Positions 5,749-15,055 of a stretch of DNA of 64,000 nt are shown in pieces (the stretch's first letter is position 1; each line of letters begins with the position of its first letter). The notes beneath the pieces are model-generated. The model saw nothing but the letters and a program-made list of their open reading frames with translations, had not been told where the DNA came from and did not search any database. The DNA is taken from the NCBI RefSeq assembly GCF_000820045.1, contig NZ_CDBJ01000019.1:1-64000 (forward strand), written 5' to 3'. The translations under genes were made by a program, and so were the position numbers. The DNA is from Aeromonas rivuli (lineage in GTDB: Bacteria > Pseudomonadota > Gammaproteobacteria > Enterobacterales > Aeromonadaceae).

Positions 5749-8340
5749 ATGAACGAGATGGATAAACAAAAATTGGTGGTGATAGGCAATGGCATGGCTG
5801 GTGAGATAGACCATCACTTCACCGAACAACCCAAGGTGGTTGAGAAACAGCAACTGCTGGTCGTCGGCAATGGCATGGTCGGTCATCACTTCATCGAACA
5901 GCTGGTGGCGGCAGATGGACTGGCCCGCTTCGAGGTCACCGTATTGGGGGCCGAACCCGATCCCGCCTATGACAGGGTGCATCTCTCCGAGGTGTTTGGC
6001 GGCAAGGCGCCCGACGCGTTGCGTCTCGCCGACCCGGCCTGGTACGCCGAACAAGGGGTGAGCTTGCGGCTCGGTGCCAAGGTCGAGAGTCTGGACAGGG
6101 CCGCTCGCCAGCTCTGCCTCGAGTCCGGGGAGCGCCTCGACTATGACCGTCTGGTGCTGGCCACCGGCTCTGTGCCCTTCGTGCCGCCCATCCCCGGTCA
6201 TGAGCGGGCTGGCTGTTTCGTCTATCGCACCCTGGGGGATCTGGACGAGATCCGCGATGCCTGCGCCGCCGCCCGCACTGGCGTCGTCATCGGCGGCGGC
6301 CTGCTCGGCTTGGAAGCGGCCAATGCCCTGCGATTGCTGGGACTCAAGACGCGGGTGGTGGAGTTCGCCCCCAGGCTGATGCCGGTTCAGCTCGATGAGA
6401 GCGGCGGCGCCCTGCTCAGGGAGAAGATCCAGGGGCTGGGGGTCGAGGTATACACGGCCACCGCCACCGAGGCCATCGAGGATGGCGAGACGGCGCGCCA
6501 TCGCCTGCGTTTCGCCGATGGTCAGCATCTGGAGACGGATGTGATCCTCTTCTCGGCCGGGATACGCCCGGCGGATGCCCTGGCCCGTCAGGGGGGGCTG
6601 AGGGTGGGTGAGCGAGGGGGTATCTGCATCGATGAGGGCTGCATCAGCTCGGATCCCGCCATCCTGGCCATCGGTGAGTGTGCGCTCTGGCAGGGGCGCA
6701 TCTACGGACTGGTGGCCCCCGGTTATCAGATGGCCCGTGCCGCCGTGGCGACCCTCTGTGGCGGTGAGACCCGCTTCCAGGGCGCCGACATGTCCACCAA
6801 GCTCAAGCTGATGGGGGTGGATGTGGGCTCCATCGGCGATGCCCATGCCAGCAGCGAAGGGGCTCAGGAGCTGTTGCTGCTGGACAGGGTCAATGGCATC
6901 TACAAGAAACTGGTGACCGATGGCGAGGGCAAGCGGCTGCTCGGCGCCATCCTGGTGGGGGATGGCAGTGATTATGAGCGGCTGCTCCAGTACTACCAGA
7001 ACGCTCTGCCCCTGCCCGAACCCGTGCTCTCCCTGTTGATGGGGGAGGGGGTCGAGGCGGCGGCGCCCATGGTGCTGCCCGACAGCGCCATCCTCTGCTC
7101 CTGCCATAACGTCAGCAAGGGGGCCGTGGTGGCGGCGGTGCGGGCCGGTAATCAGGATGTGGCCGCCATCAAGTCCTGCACCAAGGCGGGCACCGGCTGT
7201 GGCGGTTGCAGCAACTTGCTCAAGCAGGTGGTGGACGTGGCCCTGGCCGAGCTGGGGGTGGAGGCCGACCACAGTCTGTGCGAGCACTTCGCCTACAGCC
7301 GTCAGGAGCTCTACCACCTGGCCCGCGTGGGGGAGATCAAGACCTTCGATGCCCTGCGGGATCGTCACGGTCAGGGGCTGGGTTGCGATATCTGCAAGCC
7401 GACCGTGGCCTCCATTCTGGCTTCGCTCTGGAACGAGCACGTGCTGGAGAAGCCCCATCGGGGACTGCAAGATACCAACGATGCCTTCCTGGCCAACCTG
7501 CAAAGAGACGGCACCTACTCGGTGGTGCCGCGCATCCCCGGCGGCGAGATCACCCCGGACGGCCTCATCACCATCGGCGAGGTGGCCCGCAAATACGGGC
7601 TCTACACCAAGATCACCGGCGGCCAGCGCATCGACTTGTTCGGTGCCAGGGTCGATCAGTTGCCGGACATCTGGGGGGAGCTCATCGCGGCGGGCTTCGA
7701 GACCGGCCAGGCCTATGGCAAGTCGGTGCGCACCGTCAAATCCTGTGTGGGCTCCACCTGGTGTCGCTACGGGGTGCAGGACTCCATGGGGCTGACCATG
7801 CGGCTCGAGCACAGGTACAAGGGGCTCAGAGCGCCCCACAAGCTGAAGTTTGCCGTCTCCGGTTGCACCCGGGAGTGCGCCGAGGCCCAGAGCAAGGACA
7901 TCGGTGTCATCGCCACCGAGCGGGGCTGGAACCTCTATGTCTGTGGCAATGGCGGCATGCGGCCGCGCCACGCCGACCTCTTTGCCACCGATCTCGATGA
8001 GCCGACCCTGATCCGCTACATAGACCGATTGCTGATGTTCTATGTGCGCACCGGGGAGCGCCTGCAGCGCACCTCGGTCTGGATGGAGAGCATGGAGGGG
8101 GGGCTCGACTACCTCAAGTCGGTGATCGTGGCGGACAGACTGGGCCTCGGGGCCGAACTTGAGGCCCACATGGAGTCCATTGTCGGCAGTTGGCAGTGCG
8201 AGTGGCGGAGTACCCTGGCCGATCCGGACAAGGTGGCGCTGTTCAAGGCATTCGTCGATGACGAGCCGGTTGCCACGCCGCCAAGGCGCGAGGAGCGTGG
8301 CCAGTGGGTCCCGGCGATCAAGATCAAGGAGTTGATATGA
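5749..8340 (+). CDS. nirB: NADH-dependent assimilatory nitrite reductase, large subunit
   Basis: 863 aa. It reduces nitrite to ammonium with NADH. Domains in order: FAD-binding Rossmann fold (GNGMVG near residue 43), NAD-binding site (GGGLLGLEAANAL near residue 180), BFD-like [2Fe-2S] domain (CSCHNVSKG near 450, then CTKAGTGCGGC), the ferredoxin-like half domain, and the sirohaem/[4Fe-4S] domain with CVGSTWC (near 666) and SGCTREC (near 704). Oddity: residues 7-27 (KLVVIGNGMAG, then DHHFTEQ) are a near copy of residues 34-52 (LLVVGNGMVGHHFIEQ), so the dinucleotide-binding start of the enzyme is duplicated. RBS AAGGATG precedes ATG 5749. It overlaps nirD and is the last large gene of the nrt operon. 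Confidence 0.93.
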   Translation: MNEMDKQKLVVIGNGMAGEIDHHFTEQPKVVEKQQLLVVGNGMVGHHFIEQLVAADGLARFEVTVLGAEPDPAYDRVHLSEVFGGKAPDALRLADPAWYAEQGVSLRLGAKVESLDRAARQLCLESGERLDYDRLVLATGSVPFVPPIPGHERAGCFVYRTLGDLDEIRDACAAARTGVVIGGGLLGLEAANALRLLGLKTRVVEFAPRLMPVQLDESGGALLREKIQGLGVEVYTATATEAIEDGETARHRLRFADGQHLETDVILFSAGIRPADALARQGGLRVGERGGICIDEGCISSDPAILAIGECALWQGRIYGLVAPGYQMARAAVATLCGGETRFQGADMSTKLKLMGVDVGSIGDAHASSEGAQELLLLDRVNGIYKKLVTDGEGKRLLGAILVGDGSDYERLLQYYQNALPLPEPVLSLLMGEGVEAAAPMVLPDSAILCSCHNVSKGAVVAAVRAGNQDVAAIKSCTKAGTGCGGCSNLLKQVVDVALAELGVEADHSLCEHFAYSRQELYHLARVGEIKTFDALRDRHGQGLGCDICKPTVASILASLWNEHVLEKPHRGLQDTNDAFLANLQRDGTYSVVPRIPGGEITPDGLITIGEVARKYGLYTKITGGQRIDLFGARVDQLPDIWGELIAAGFETGQAYGKSVRTVKSCVGSTWCRYGVQDSMGLTMRLEHRYKGLRAPHKLKFAVSGCTRECAEAQSKDIGVIATERGWNLYVCGNGGMRPRHADLFATDLDEPTLIRYIDRLLMFYVRTGERLQRTSVWMESMEGGLDYLKSVIVADRLGLGAELEAHMESIVGSWQCEWRSTLADPDKVALFKAFVDDEPVATPPRREERGQWVPAIKIKELI

Positions 8341-8669
8341 TGCAGCAAGAAACCTGGTTGCCGGTCTGCGCCCTGGCCAGTCTGCTGCCCGGCCAGGGCC
8401 GCAGTGCCCGGGTTGGGGAGCAGCAGCTGGCGCTGTTTCTGCTCGGGGAGCGGGTATATGTGCTTGACGACAGGGATCCCGTCTCGGGTATTGCCCTGCT
8501 CTCGCGAGGCATAGTGGGGGATCTTGGCGGAGAGCCGGTGGTGGCCTCGCCGCTCTACAAGCAGCGCTATGCCCTGATGGATGGCCGCTGTCTCGACGAT
8601 CCGGCCCTCGGGGTGCGCGCCTGGCCCACCCGGCTGGAGGGAGAGACCATCTGGGTCAAGCTCTCCTGA
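8337..8669 (+). CDS. nirD: NADH-dependent nitrite reductase, small subunit
   Basis: 110 aa, normal for NirD, which adopts a Rieske-like fold but usually lacks the [2Fe-2S] ligands. No Cys-His ligand pairs are seen here, as expected. The start is at ATG 8337 (overlapping the nirB stop) or the adjacent ATG 8340; AAGGAG lies 7-10 nt upstream. The frame continues upstream to 8304, but that part lies inside nirB and is not needed. It partners NirB in cytoplasmic reduction of nitrite to ammonium. A strong terminator follows. Confidence 0.9.
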   Translation: MMQQETWLPVCALASLLPGQGRSARVGEQQLALFLLGERVYVLDDRDPVSGIALLSRGIVGDLGGEPVVASPLYKQRYALMDGRCLDDPALGVRAWPTRLEGETIWVKLS

Positions 8670-8705
8670 GCCAGGTCACCAACATGCAATCAGATGCGTC
8701 ACCAG

Positions 8706-8730
8706 CACCGGGCCTGCCCGGTGTTTTTTT
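8706..8730 (+). terminator. Terminator of the nrtABC-nirBD operon
   Basis: CACCGGGC, loop CT, GCCCGGTG, followed by seven T residues. Perfect 8-bp stem 36 bp after the nirD stop. Confidence 0.92.
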
Positions 8731-8766
8731 GTGCGCCACCCGACAATTCTGCACCGTCCCTCTTAT

Positions 8767-8782
8767 GTCGAAACGTTTTCCT
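8767..8782. promoter_or_regulatory. LacI/PurR-like operator candidate upstream of psuK
   Basis: GTCGAAACGTTTTCCT contains AAACGTTT, the core of PurR/CytR-type operators. It matches the PurR consensus at about 11 of 16 positions, so the regulator is uncertain. It lies about 40 bp upstream of the psuK start. Confidence 0.35.
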
Positions 8783-8820
8783 GTTAGCTTAAACAAAAGC
8801 CTAGACATGGATATTTGTCT

Positions 8821-9905
8821 ATGACAGACCGTGAGCAAGAGATCCTCGCCCTGCTGCGCCAGGACCCCATGATCCCCCAGCAGGAGCTGGCGACTCAACT
8901 TGGTATCAGCCGCTCGGCGCTGGCCAGCCATGTCTCCAGCCTGACGCGGCAGGGGTTCGTGATGGGGCGCGGTTATGTGCTGCGCGAGGGCCCTTACGCC
9001 GTGGTGGTGGGGGGAGCCAACATGGATATCTGTGGCCAGAGCCAGGGAGCCCTGCGCATGGGGGATTCCAACCCGGGCTCGGTGCGCACCTCGGCCGGCG
9101 GGGTGGGACGCAACATAGCGGAGAACCTGGCGCGGCTTGGCACCGACACCCGTCTGGTGACGGCGGTGGGCAACGATCAGCATGGCCATCAGCTGCTGGA
9201 GGTGAGCCAGCAGGCTGGTGTCGATGTGCGCCAGACGCTGGTGCTCGACGGCAAAACCACCTCCTGCTACCTGAGCCTGCACGATGGCCTGGGGGAGATG
9301 AGCTGCGCCATCAATGCCATGGGCATCATCGATGAGCTGACCCCTGCCCGGTTGAGCCCCCTTGGCGGTTTTCTCGCTGCCGCCAACGTGCTGGTGCTCG
9401 ACACCAATCTCGCCACCGGCACCCTGGACTGGCTGTTCGACCGCCATGGGGAGCAGGTGCTCTTTGTCGATACCGTCTCCGTGGCCAAGGTGGAGAAGAT
9501 CCGCCCCTGGCTCGGCCGCATCCATACCCTCAAGCCCAATCGCAGCGAGGCCGAACAGCTGTGCGGCTTCGCCATTACAGGGCCCGATACCTGGCCCAGG
9601 GCGGCGCACTGGTTCCACAGCGCCGGGGTGCAGCGCCTGTTCCTGAGTCTGGGGGAGCAGGGCATTTTTTACAGCGACGGGGAGACGCAGGGTCACCTGC
9701 CCATCCTCGGTTGCCCGGTCAGCAATGTGACCGGCGGCGGTGATGCCTTCATGGCCGGCCTGGTCCATGGCTGGCTGGCCGGTAGCGACATGGCGCAAAG
9801 CACCCGCTTTGCCCTGGGTTGCGCCGCCCTCACCGTCGGTTGTCATGAAACTGTTTTTTCCGGCCTGTCCAAGGCCGCCGTTGAACGTGTTCTGGAGGAG
9901 TACCC

Positions 9906-9912
<7 letters not shown>
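8821..9912 (+). CDS. psuK: Pseudouridine kinase with N-terminal winged-helix domain
   Basis: 363 aa PfkB-family sugar kinase of the YeiC type; it phosphorylates pseudouridine to pseudouridine 5'-phosphate. Residues 1-55 form an HTH (DREQEILALLRQDPMIPQ, then LGISRSALASHVSSLTRQG). The kinase domain follows with AYAVVVGGANMDI-like start near residue 60, SAGGVGRNIAENLARLG, and the C-terminal PfkB signature NVTGGGDAFMAGLVH with catalytic Asp. The extra HTH suggests it may also bind DNA and autoregulate, as proposed for other HTH-PfkB fusions. ATG 8821 is chosen; a TTG two codons upstream (8815) is possible. No strong RBS is seen. It overlaps psuG by 7 nt. Confidence 0.88.
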
Positions 9913-10814
<902 letters not shown>

Positions 10815-10833
10815 CGGCAGGTGGATGAATGCA

Positions 10834-10860
10834 AAAGAGGGCCTGCGGGCCCTCTTTCTT
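10834..10860 (+). terminator. Terminator of psuKG
   Basis: AAAGAGGGCC, loop TGCG, GGCCCTCTTT, then CTT. The 10-bp perfect stem lies 20 bp after psuG. The U-tract on the opposite strand (AAAA) suggests it also serves the leftward carbonic anhydrase gene. Confidence 0.9.
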
Positions 10861-10886
10861 ATTGTGCAAATCGGTTACATAAAACC

Positions 10887-11612
10887 TTATTGCAGCACCA
10901 GGCGACCGTTGAGGGGTTGCACGGGTCTGTTATTGGGGTGGTGCATCATGGCCTTGAAGGCATCGATCTGGGCTTGGCTCACCTGCACCGGCTGCTTCAT
11001 CACCAGCCAGCGCACCCCTTCCGAGCAGGGCGGCGTGGTCAGCGACCCGCTGAAGCGGTAGTAGTCGCGCCTGGCGGGCAGTAGTGACTCGGCCGAGATC
11101 GGTTCCTTGAAGGCGTGGATCTCCCCCGCCTTGACTGGCAGGGTTTGCCAGGCCTGACTCAGTGCCGCATTGGCCTGACCTGGTTCGAACATCACGGCGA
11201 CCACTGCCAGCTCCCCCTTGTCATTGGCGTGCACCAGGTGTCCCTCCAGGGGGTAGGACCTGCCCTCGATGAGGTTTTCGCTGGGGGCGTGGAAGTGGAA
11301 CTGCTTGAGCTCGAAACGCATGCCGTCGAGCTCAAGGCTGCTGCCCGGGGCATAGTTGACTTGCACCGTGTGACCGTTGTTGACCAAGGTCTTGCCGCCC
11401 GGCAGGTAGTGGAACTGCAGTGGTGCCAGCTCGGCCTCCACCAGACCTGTTAGGTTGACCGGCGACTGGTTGTTGCCCGCGCACTGGCCAAATTCCGGGG
11501 TCAGGCTGGCCCATTTCGCCGGGCCGGCCTCACCGCTGTATTCCCAGTGCGGAGCTGCGGCGAAGGCGGTGGGGCACAACAACAGAGAGCAGGCCAACAG
11601 GGACTTTCTCAT
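10887..11612 (-). CDS. cah: Periplasmic alpha-carbonic anhydrase
   Basis: 241 aa with a signal peptide (SLLACSLLLCPTAFAA). It interconverts CO2 and bicarbonate in the periplasm using zinc. The three zinc histidines are in FHFHAPSEN and EGHLVH. YSGEAGPAKW near the N-terminus, QSPVNL, and the SLTTPPCSEGVRWLV segment are also typical; the two cysteines (QCAGNNQ and PPCSEG) can form the conserved disulfide. Two ATGs are adjacent (11615 and 11612); the second has better spacing (6 nt) from AAGGA. Single gene, convergent with psuG. Confidence 0.93.
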   Translation of the reverse strand: MRKSLLACSLLLCPTAFAAAPHWEYSGEAGPAKWASLTPEFGQCAGNNQSPVNLTGLVEAELAPLQFHYLPGGKTLVNNGHTVQVNYAPGSSLELDGMRFELKQFHFHAPSENLIEGRSYPLEGHLVHANDKGELAVVAVMFEPGQANAALSQAWQTLPVKAGEIHAFKEPISAESLLPARRDYYRFSGSLTTPPCSEGVRWLVMKQPVQVSQAQIDAFKAMMHHPNNRPVQPLNGRLVLQ

Positions 11613-11615
11613 CAT

Positions 11616-12306
11616 GCATCCTTATCTTGATTGAAAAGCGCGGCCATCCGTCTCCCCACTCGGTGAGGGGACAGCAGATGGCATTCTCTGGAATGCGGGA
11701 TACAGAATGTCAGACCGGATATTTATTATTAAGGATCATTGCAGGCGATATTTATGATGCATTTAATATGAATCTAAATAATCTTAAGCCACTCCTTAAT
11801 ATTGAATGGTGGCTCTGTAAAATGAAAGCAATCTAATTAATTGGCTGGTATCCAAGATGAAATTTTTCATGTCCCTCTCATCGAAGTTAGGCTTTTTCTC
11901 CTCGCAAGCCTTCGCTTAAAATCTACCAAAAATATCGCAATGCATTGTTTTTATTGTAATTTTTTATTCCTGTTTTCAACTTTAACAAATGATTAATAAT
12001 TGCTCCCTGGCAGGCTGAAGCTGCGATTGTTCGCAGACTCAAGAGCGAGAGTAAATATTGTCTGCTGGCGCTGGCCTTGCCCTGAACGGGTAATTGGGCC
12101 GATATAATTGGTCAGCCTGGTCAACTGCTGTACCGGGAGGGCTGTGCCTCAGGACAACAAGTCGGCCAGCCGGCTTGCGGACTACGCAGTAACGGTAGAT
12201 GAGGTGAAGCAGCGGAGCGGGCTCGACGTCTGCGCCGAGCGACCTGATGAGCCGGAAGAGGCCATGGAGTTCAGGCTGATGGCCATATGGGCAGTGGCTC
12301 TCCCTC
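11616..12306. other. AT-rich intergenic region
   Basis: About 690 bp without a supported gene. 11690-12010 is strikingly AT-rich against the GC-rich surroundings, with T-runs and A-runs typical of H-NS-type curved DNA and promoters. Short ORFs at 11627-11836 (+), 12039-12374 (-) and 12108-12344 (+) lack good RBS, codon bias or recognisable motifs and are not called. Part of it is presumably the 5' region of cah. Confidence 0.6.
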
Positions 12307-12337
12307 ATGACAACAGGGGCCTCGGCCCCGTTGTCAT
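12307..12337 (-). terminator. Hairpin at the end of the small lipoprotein gene
   Basis: ATGACAACaGGGGCC, loop TC, GGCCCCGTTGTCAT: 14 paired positions with one bulged A. The lipoprotein stop codon lies in its arm. No clear U-tract follows on the minus strand, so it may stabilise the 3' end instead of terminating. Confidence 0.55.
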
Positions 12338-12552
12338 TTACTGATCTCATCCCCGACCTGTTTGACCGCATCACGGGTGCTGTGGCCTATCTCACGGGTG
12401 ACATCCCGGCTGGTGTGGCCAATCTCGCGGGTCACATGTTTGGTGGTGTGACCTATGGTGCGGCCCGCCTCCTTGATATCGGCGCAACCGGCCAGTACCA
12501 GGCCGGCGAGCAGCGCCATCAGGGATGAGTGACGCAGGGATAAATGACGCAT
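12334..12552 (-). CDS. Small entericidin-like lipoprotein with tandem repeats
   Basis: 72 aa. A lipobox signal peptide (LMALLAGLVLAGC, cleavage before Cys) is followed by DIKEAGRTIGH, the pattern of entericidin A/B (GC..IK.AG..I). After that come imperfect 11-residue repeats: GHTTKHVTREI, GHTSRDVTREI, GHSTRDAVKQV. The repeats should form an amphipathic helix on the membrane surface. The frame is open upstream to 12681, but the ATG at 12552 is chosen because GAGGAGG sits 6 nt before it and the signal peptide starts there. Function unknown; entericidins are stress-linked. It lies 30 bp beyond apeB on the same strand. Confidence 0.75.
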   Translation of the reverse strand: MRHLSLRHSSLMALLAGLVLAGCADIKEAGRTIGHTTKHVTREIGHTSRDVTREIGHSTRDAVKQVGDEISK

Positions 12553-12581
12553 GCCAACCTCCTCGCTAAGGGCTGAGGCCA

Positions 12582-13676
12582 TTATTGCCCCTGAGGGAGC
12601 GGACGAGCAACCAGCAGGGTGTGACCGGGTCCCGGGATCTCGTGCTCGGCCTCCACATGGAAACCGGCTTCCCGCAGGCACTGGTACATCTGCTTGGAGT
12701 GGTAGAAGCGACTGTTGCCGTTGGCGATGGCGGTGAAGTAGAGGGAGGTGGCATTGAGGCTGAAGCTGGCCGCCTCGAAGCTCTGCCTGTCCCAGAACAG
12801 CTCAAGGATGCAGACCCGGGCCCCGGGTTTCATGTGTTGGCGAATGCGCTTGAGGATGGCGACTATCTGCTCGTGGCTGAAGCAGTCCAGGAACTGGCTC
12901 ATCCACCAGACGTCCGCCTCACCGGGCAACGGGCCTTCGGCTTCGAGCATGTTGACGGCATGGCCGCTGACTCTGGCTGCCAGCCCGGCGGCCTCTATCC
13001 GGGGTTGGGCCAGGGCGAGCTGCTCGGGCAAGTCCAGTATTGTGACCTTGAGTCCGGGATCCCGGGCCGCGCAAGAGAGTGCCCACTTGCCGGTATTGCC
13101 GCCCACGTCATACAGGGTGCGCGGCTCATAGCCCAGCACATGGTCCTGAGCCTGCTGGAAGGCCCAGTCTGAGTAGAAGTGATCGAAGGCAAACCAGCTG
13201 GCCCGGGCTGGCTCCGGCAACTCGTCGAGGTGGGGATAGATGGTGGCCCAGTCGCGGTTGAACACCTTGAGCCCCTCGGGCTTGCCTTCCCGAATGGCAT
13301 CGAGCAGGTGGGCGAGGGGTTGATAGCAGACGTGCTGGGTGAAGTCCATATTGACCCGGGTCATGGGGTCGTTTTGCAGGTATTTGCCCACTTTGCCGAG
13401 CACATAGCGCGCCCCGGCCAGATGGCAGATCCCGCCCCCCAACCCCATGTCGAGCAGCACACCGACGCCGTATTCACTGATCGCGCAGTGGCGGGCTATC
13501 TCGGCGGTGGTCGCGCCTTCTTTACCACGGCTCTCCAGGTAGGCGAGCACACCGGTTTCACGCAGGCACCAGCTCGCCTGGAACAACATGGGAGCGAAGG
13601 CGATGCGCTGCGCCTGGCTGATGGCGGCGAGGGCGTCATGTCCCTCGCTTTGGTAATGTTTCACAGGACTTGCCAC
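12582..13676 (-). CDS. apeB: APE cluster SAM-dependent methyltransferase
   Basis: 364 aa. Class I O-methyltransferase of the plant-OMT/HIOMT type: an N-terminal winged-helix dimerisation part (TTAEIARHCAISEYGVGVLL) and a SAM-binding fold with LYDVGGNTGKWAL near residue 190, VTILDLPEQLALA and PGARVCILELFWD. It probably methylates the aryl head group of the polyene, as in known APE products. The start is GTG 13676, 7 bp after apeA; no ATG start fits the frame at that point. It forms a leftward pair with apeA, divergent from the main cluster. Confidence 0.83.
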   Translation of the reverse strand: MASPVKHYQSEGHDALAAISQAQRIAFAPMLFQASWCLRETGVLAYLESRGKEGATTAEIARHCAISEYGVGVLLDMGLGGGICHLAGARYVLGKVGKYLQNDPMTRVNMDFTQHVCYQPLAHLLDAIREGKPEGLKVFNRDWATIYPHLDELPEPARASWFAFDHFYSDWAFQQAQDHVLGYEPRTLYDVGGNTGKWALSCAARDPGLKVTILDLPEQLALAQPRIEAAGLAARVSGHAVNMLEAEGPLPGEADVWWMSQFLDCFSHEQIVAILKRIRQHMKPGARVCILELFWDRQSFEAASFSLNATSLYFTAIANGNSRFYHSKQMYQCLREAGFHVEAEHEIPGPGHTLLVARPLPQGQ

Positions 13677-13683
13677 TCCGGGG

Positions 13684-14079
13684 TTATTTATTATTGCTAG
13701 TGCGGGACAGCTCGATCTGGATGGCCTGGTTCAATCCCTGGATCCAGCGGTTATAACTGCGGTGTATGGCACCTTTGCCATCATCATCGAGATTGATGCT
13801 GCTGACATAATTGATGGCGTAGTCATGAGTGCTATAGGGAATATTGATCACCGCCTGATGTTGGCGCACATTCAATTGACCGCGAATAAGCCCTGGCTGC
13901 TCTTTTTTCATCACCCAGCCCTTGCTGAGACCACCATTGAGGATGGCGTTGCCGACCTGCTCTTGGGTCAGGGTGAAGTTCACCTGATTGGCTGGCAAAT
14001 TATGCACCGGCTGACTGGTGGCGCAGGCGGCCAGCAGGGCGCAGCCGAGCAGCAAGGCGGATTTGGACATCATGTTCAT
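13684..14079 (-). CDS. apeA: APE cluster lipoprotein
   Basis: 131 aa. The lipobox signal peptide SALLLGCALLAACATSQ has its acylated Cys near residue 19. The mature part has no recognised enzymatic motif and looks like a small beta-rich periplasmic domain (QPGLIRGQLNVRQHQAVINI). Homologous lipoproteins head many APE clusters. ATG 14079 is chosen over the longer frame (to 14118) because the signal peptide starts here and GGGGA lies upstream. Its role is unknown, presumably in envelope placement of the polyene lipid. Confidence 0.72.
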   Translation of the reverse strand: MNMMSKSALLLGCALLAACATSQPVHNLPANQVNFTLTQEQVGNAILNGGLSKGWVMKKEQPGLIRGQLNVRQHQAVINIPYSTHDYAINYVSSINLDDDGKGAIHRSYNRWIQGLNQAIQIELSRTSNNK

Positions 14080-14341
14080 TATTGTTCCCCGAGGTCGGTT
14101 TCTTATGAAGCGGGGCAATGAGACAACATAATGGCGTTATTTTCAATAAATATGACTGAAGACAAGGGCTTATATGGTTCGCATCTATTATTTACGGAAA
14201 ATAATGCTATGATGGCCGCCGAATTAATGACAGGCATGAAACCAGCATTATTTCTCCATGTTTCCCGCCGGATGACAGCCGGCAATCTGATTAACCCAAC
14301 TCATCAGCCATTGCGCCGCACCAGGACGGAAACTCGTCATC
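14080..14341. promoter_or_regulatory. Divergent APE promoter region
   Basis: 262 bp between apeA (leftward) and apeC (rightward), clearly more AT-rich than the genes around it. A rightward extended -10 candidate, TGCTATGAT, lies at 14207-14215; the -35 is not clear. GCCGGATGACAGCCGGC near 14267 can form a short hairpin. Both arms of the cluster are presumably controlled here. No regulator gene is adjacent. Confidence 0.5.
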
Positions 14342-15055
14342 ATGTTCTCATTTTCACTCCTTGATGCGCAGGCGCTCTCCCCCGGGCTGAACCAGGTCAG
14401 TCAATGGCAACAGTGGGCGGAACAGGGCCTGTGGCCCGATGCTGCCCTGTTGCCACCGACTCCGCTGCTGCCCATGATGATGGCCCGTCGCCTCAGCGCC
14501 GGGGCCCGGCTCGCGGTGCAGCTCGGCCTGGAGATGCTCGGTCGCCACGAGATAGACAACGCCATCTTTGTCAGCCGCCACGGTGAGCTGGCCCGCTCTC
14601 TCACGCTGTTGCAAGGATTGGCGGCGGCGAACCCCCTCTCGCCCACGGATTTCTCCATGTCGGTGCACAACACCGCGGCCGGACTCTGCTCCATTCAGGG
14701 CAAGGCGGCGCTGCCCATGAGCTCGCTGGCGGCAGGGGAAGGGGGACTGATGGCGGGACTGACCGAGGCGGTCGCCAACCTGCAGGCCGGTTACCGGCGG
14801 GTGCTGCTGGTGATCTTCGAGGGGGAGATCCCCGCCTTTCATCACCCCTGGATCCCGGCCACTCCCCCCTATGGGGTCGCGCTGGTACTCGGGGATGAGG
14901 AGCAAGGCGAGCGCTGGCACTGCGAGGGGGCGAGGATTCATGGCCATGCTCCCGCGCTGGCCCAGCCCCTGGCATTCTGGCGCGCGCACTTGTTGCAGCA
15001 AACGACATGCCTGCTGGAGGATGGACGTCAGGAGTGGGCATGGCGGCGCGGCTGA
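14342..15055 (+). CDS. apeC: APE cluster beta-ketoacyl synthase-like chain-length factor
   Basis: 237 aa, about half the size of a full ketosynthase. It resembles the N-terminal KS domain (FVSRHGELARSLTLL, then SPTDFSMSVHNTAAGLCSI), but the catalytic Cys-His-His triad is not present. In characterised APE systems ApeC is the inactive partner that pairs with the active KS ApeO and sets chain length. The next gene begins inside its end, and RBS-start spacing throughout this region indicates one long operon. The start ATG 14342 has only a weak SD. Confidence 0.82.
   Translation: MFSFSLLDAQALSPGLNQVSQWQQWAEQGLWPDAALLPPTPLLPMMMARRLSAGARLAVQLGLEMLGRHEIDNAIFVSRHGELARSLTLLQGLAAANPLSPTDFSMSVHNTAAGLCSIQGKAALPMSSLAAGEGGLMAGLTEAVANLQAGYRRVLLVIFEGEIPAFHHPWIPATPPYGVALVLGDEEQGERWHCEGARIHGHAPALAQPLAFWRAHLLQQTTCLLEDGRQEWAWRRG

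Noticed and set aside
5659-8169. 836-codon ORF antisense to nirB
   Set aside because: Shadow of the high-GC codon bias of nirB; no start signal and no recognisable domains.
12039-12374. Leftward 111-codon ORF between cah and the entericidin-like gene
   Set aside because: Overlaps the hairpin and the lipoprotein 3' end; atypical composition and no SD.
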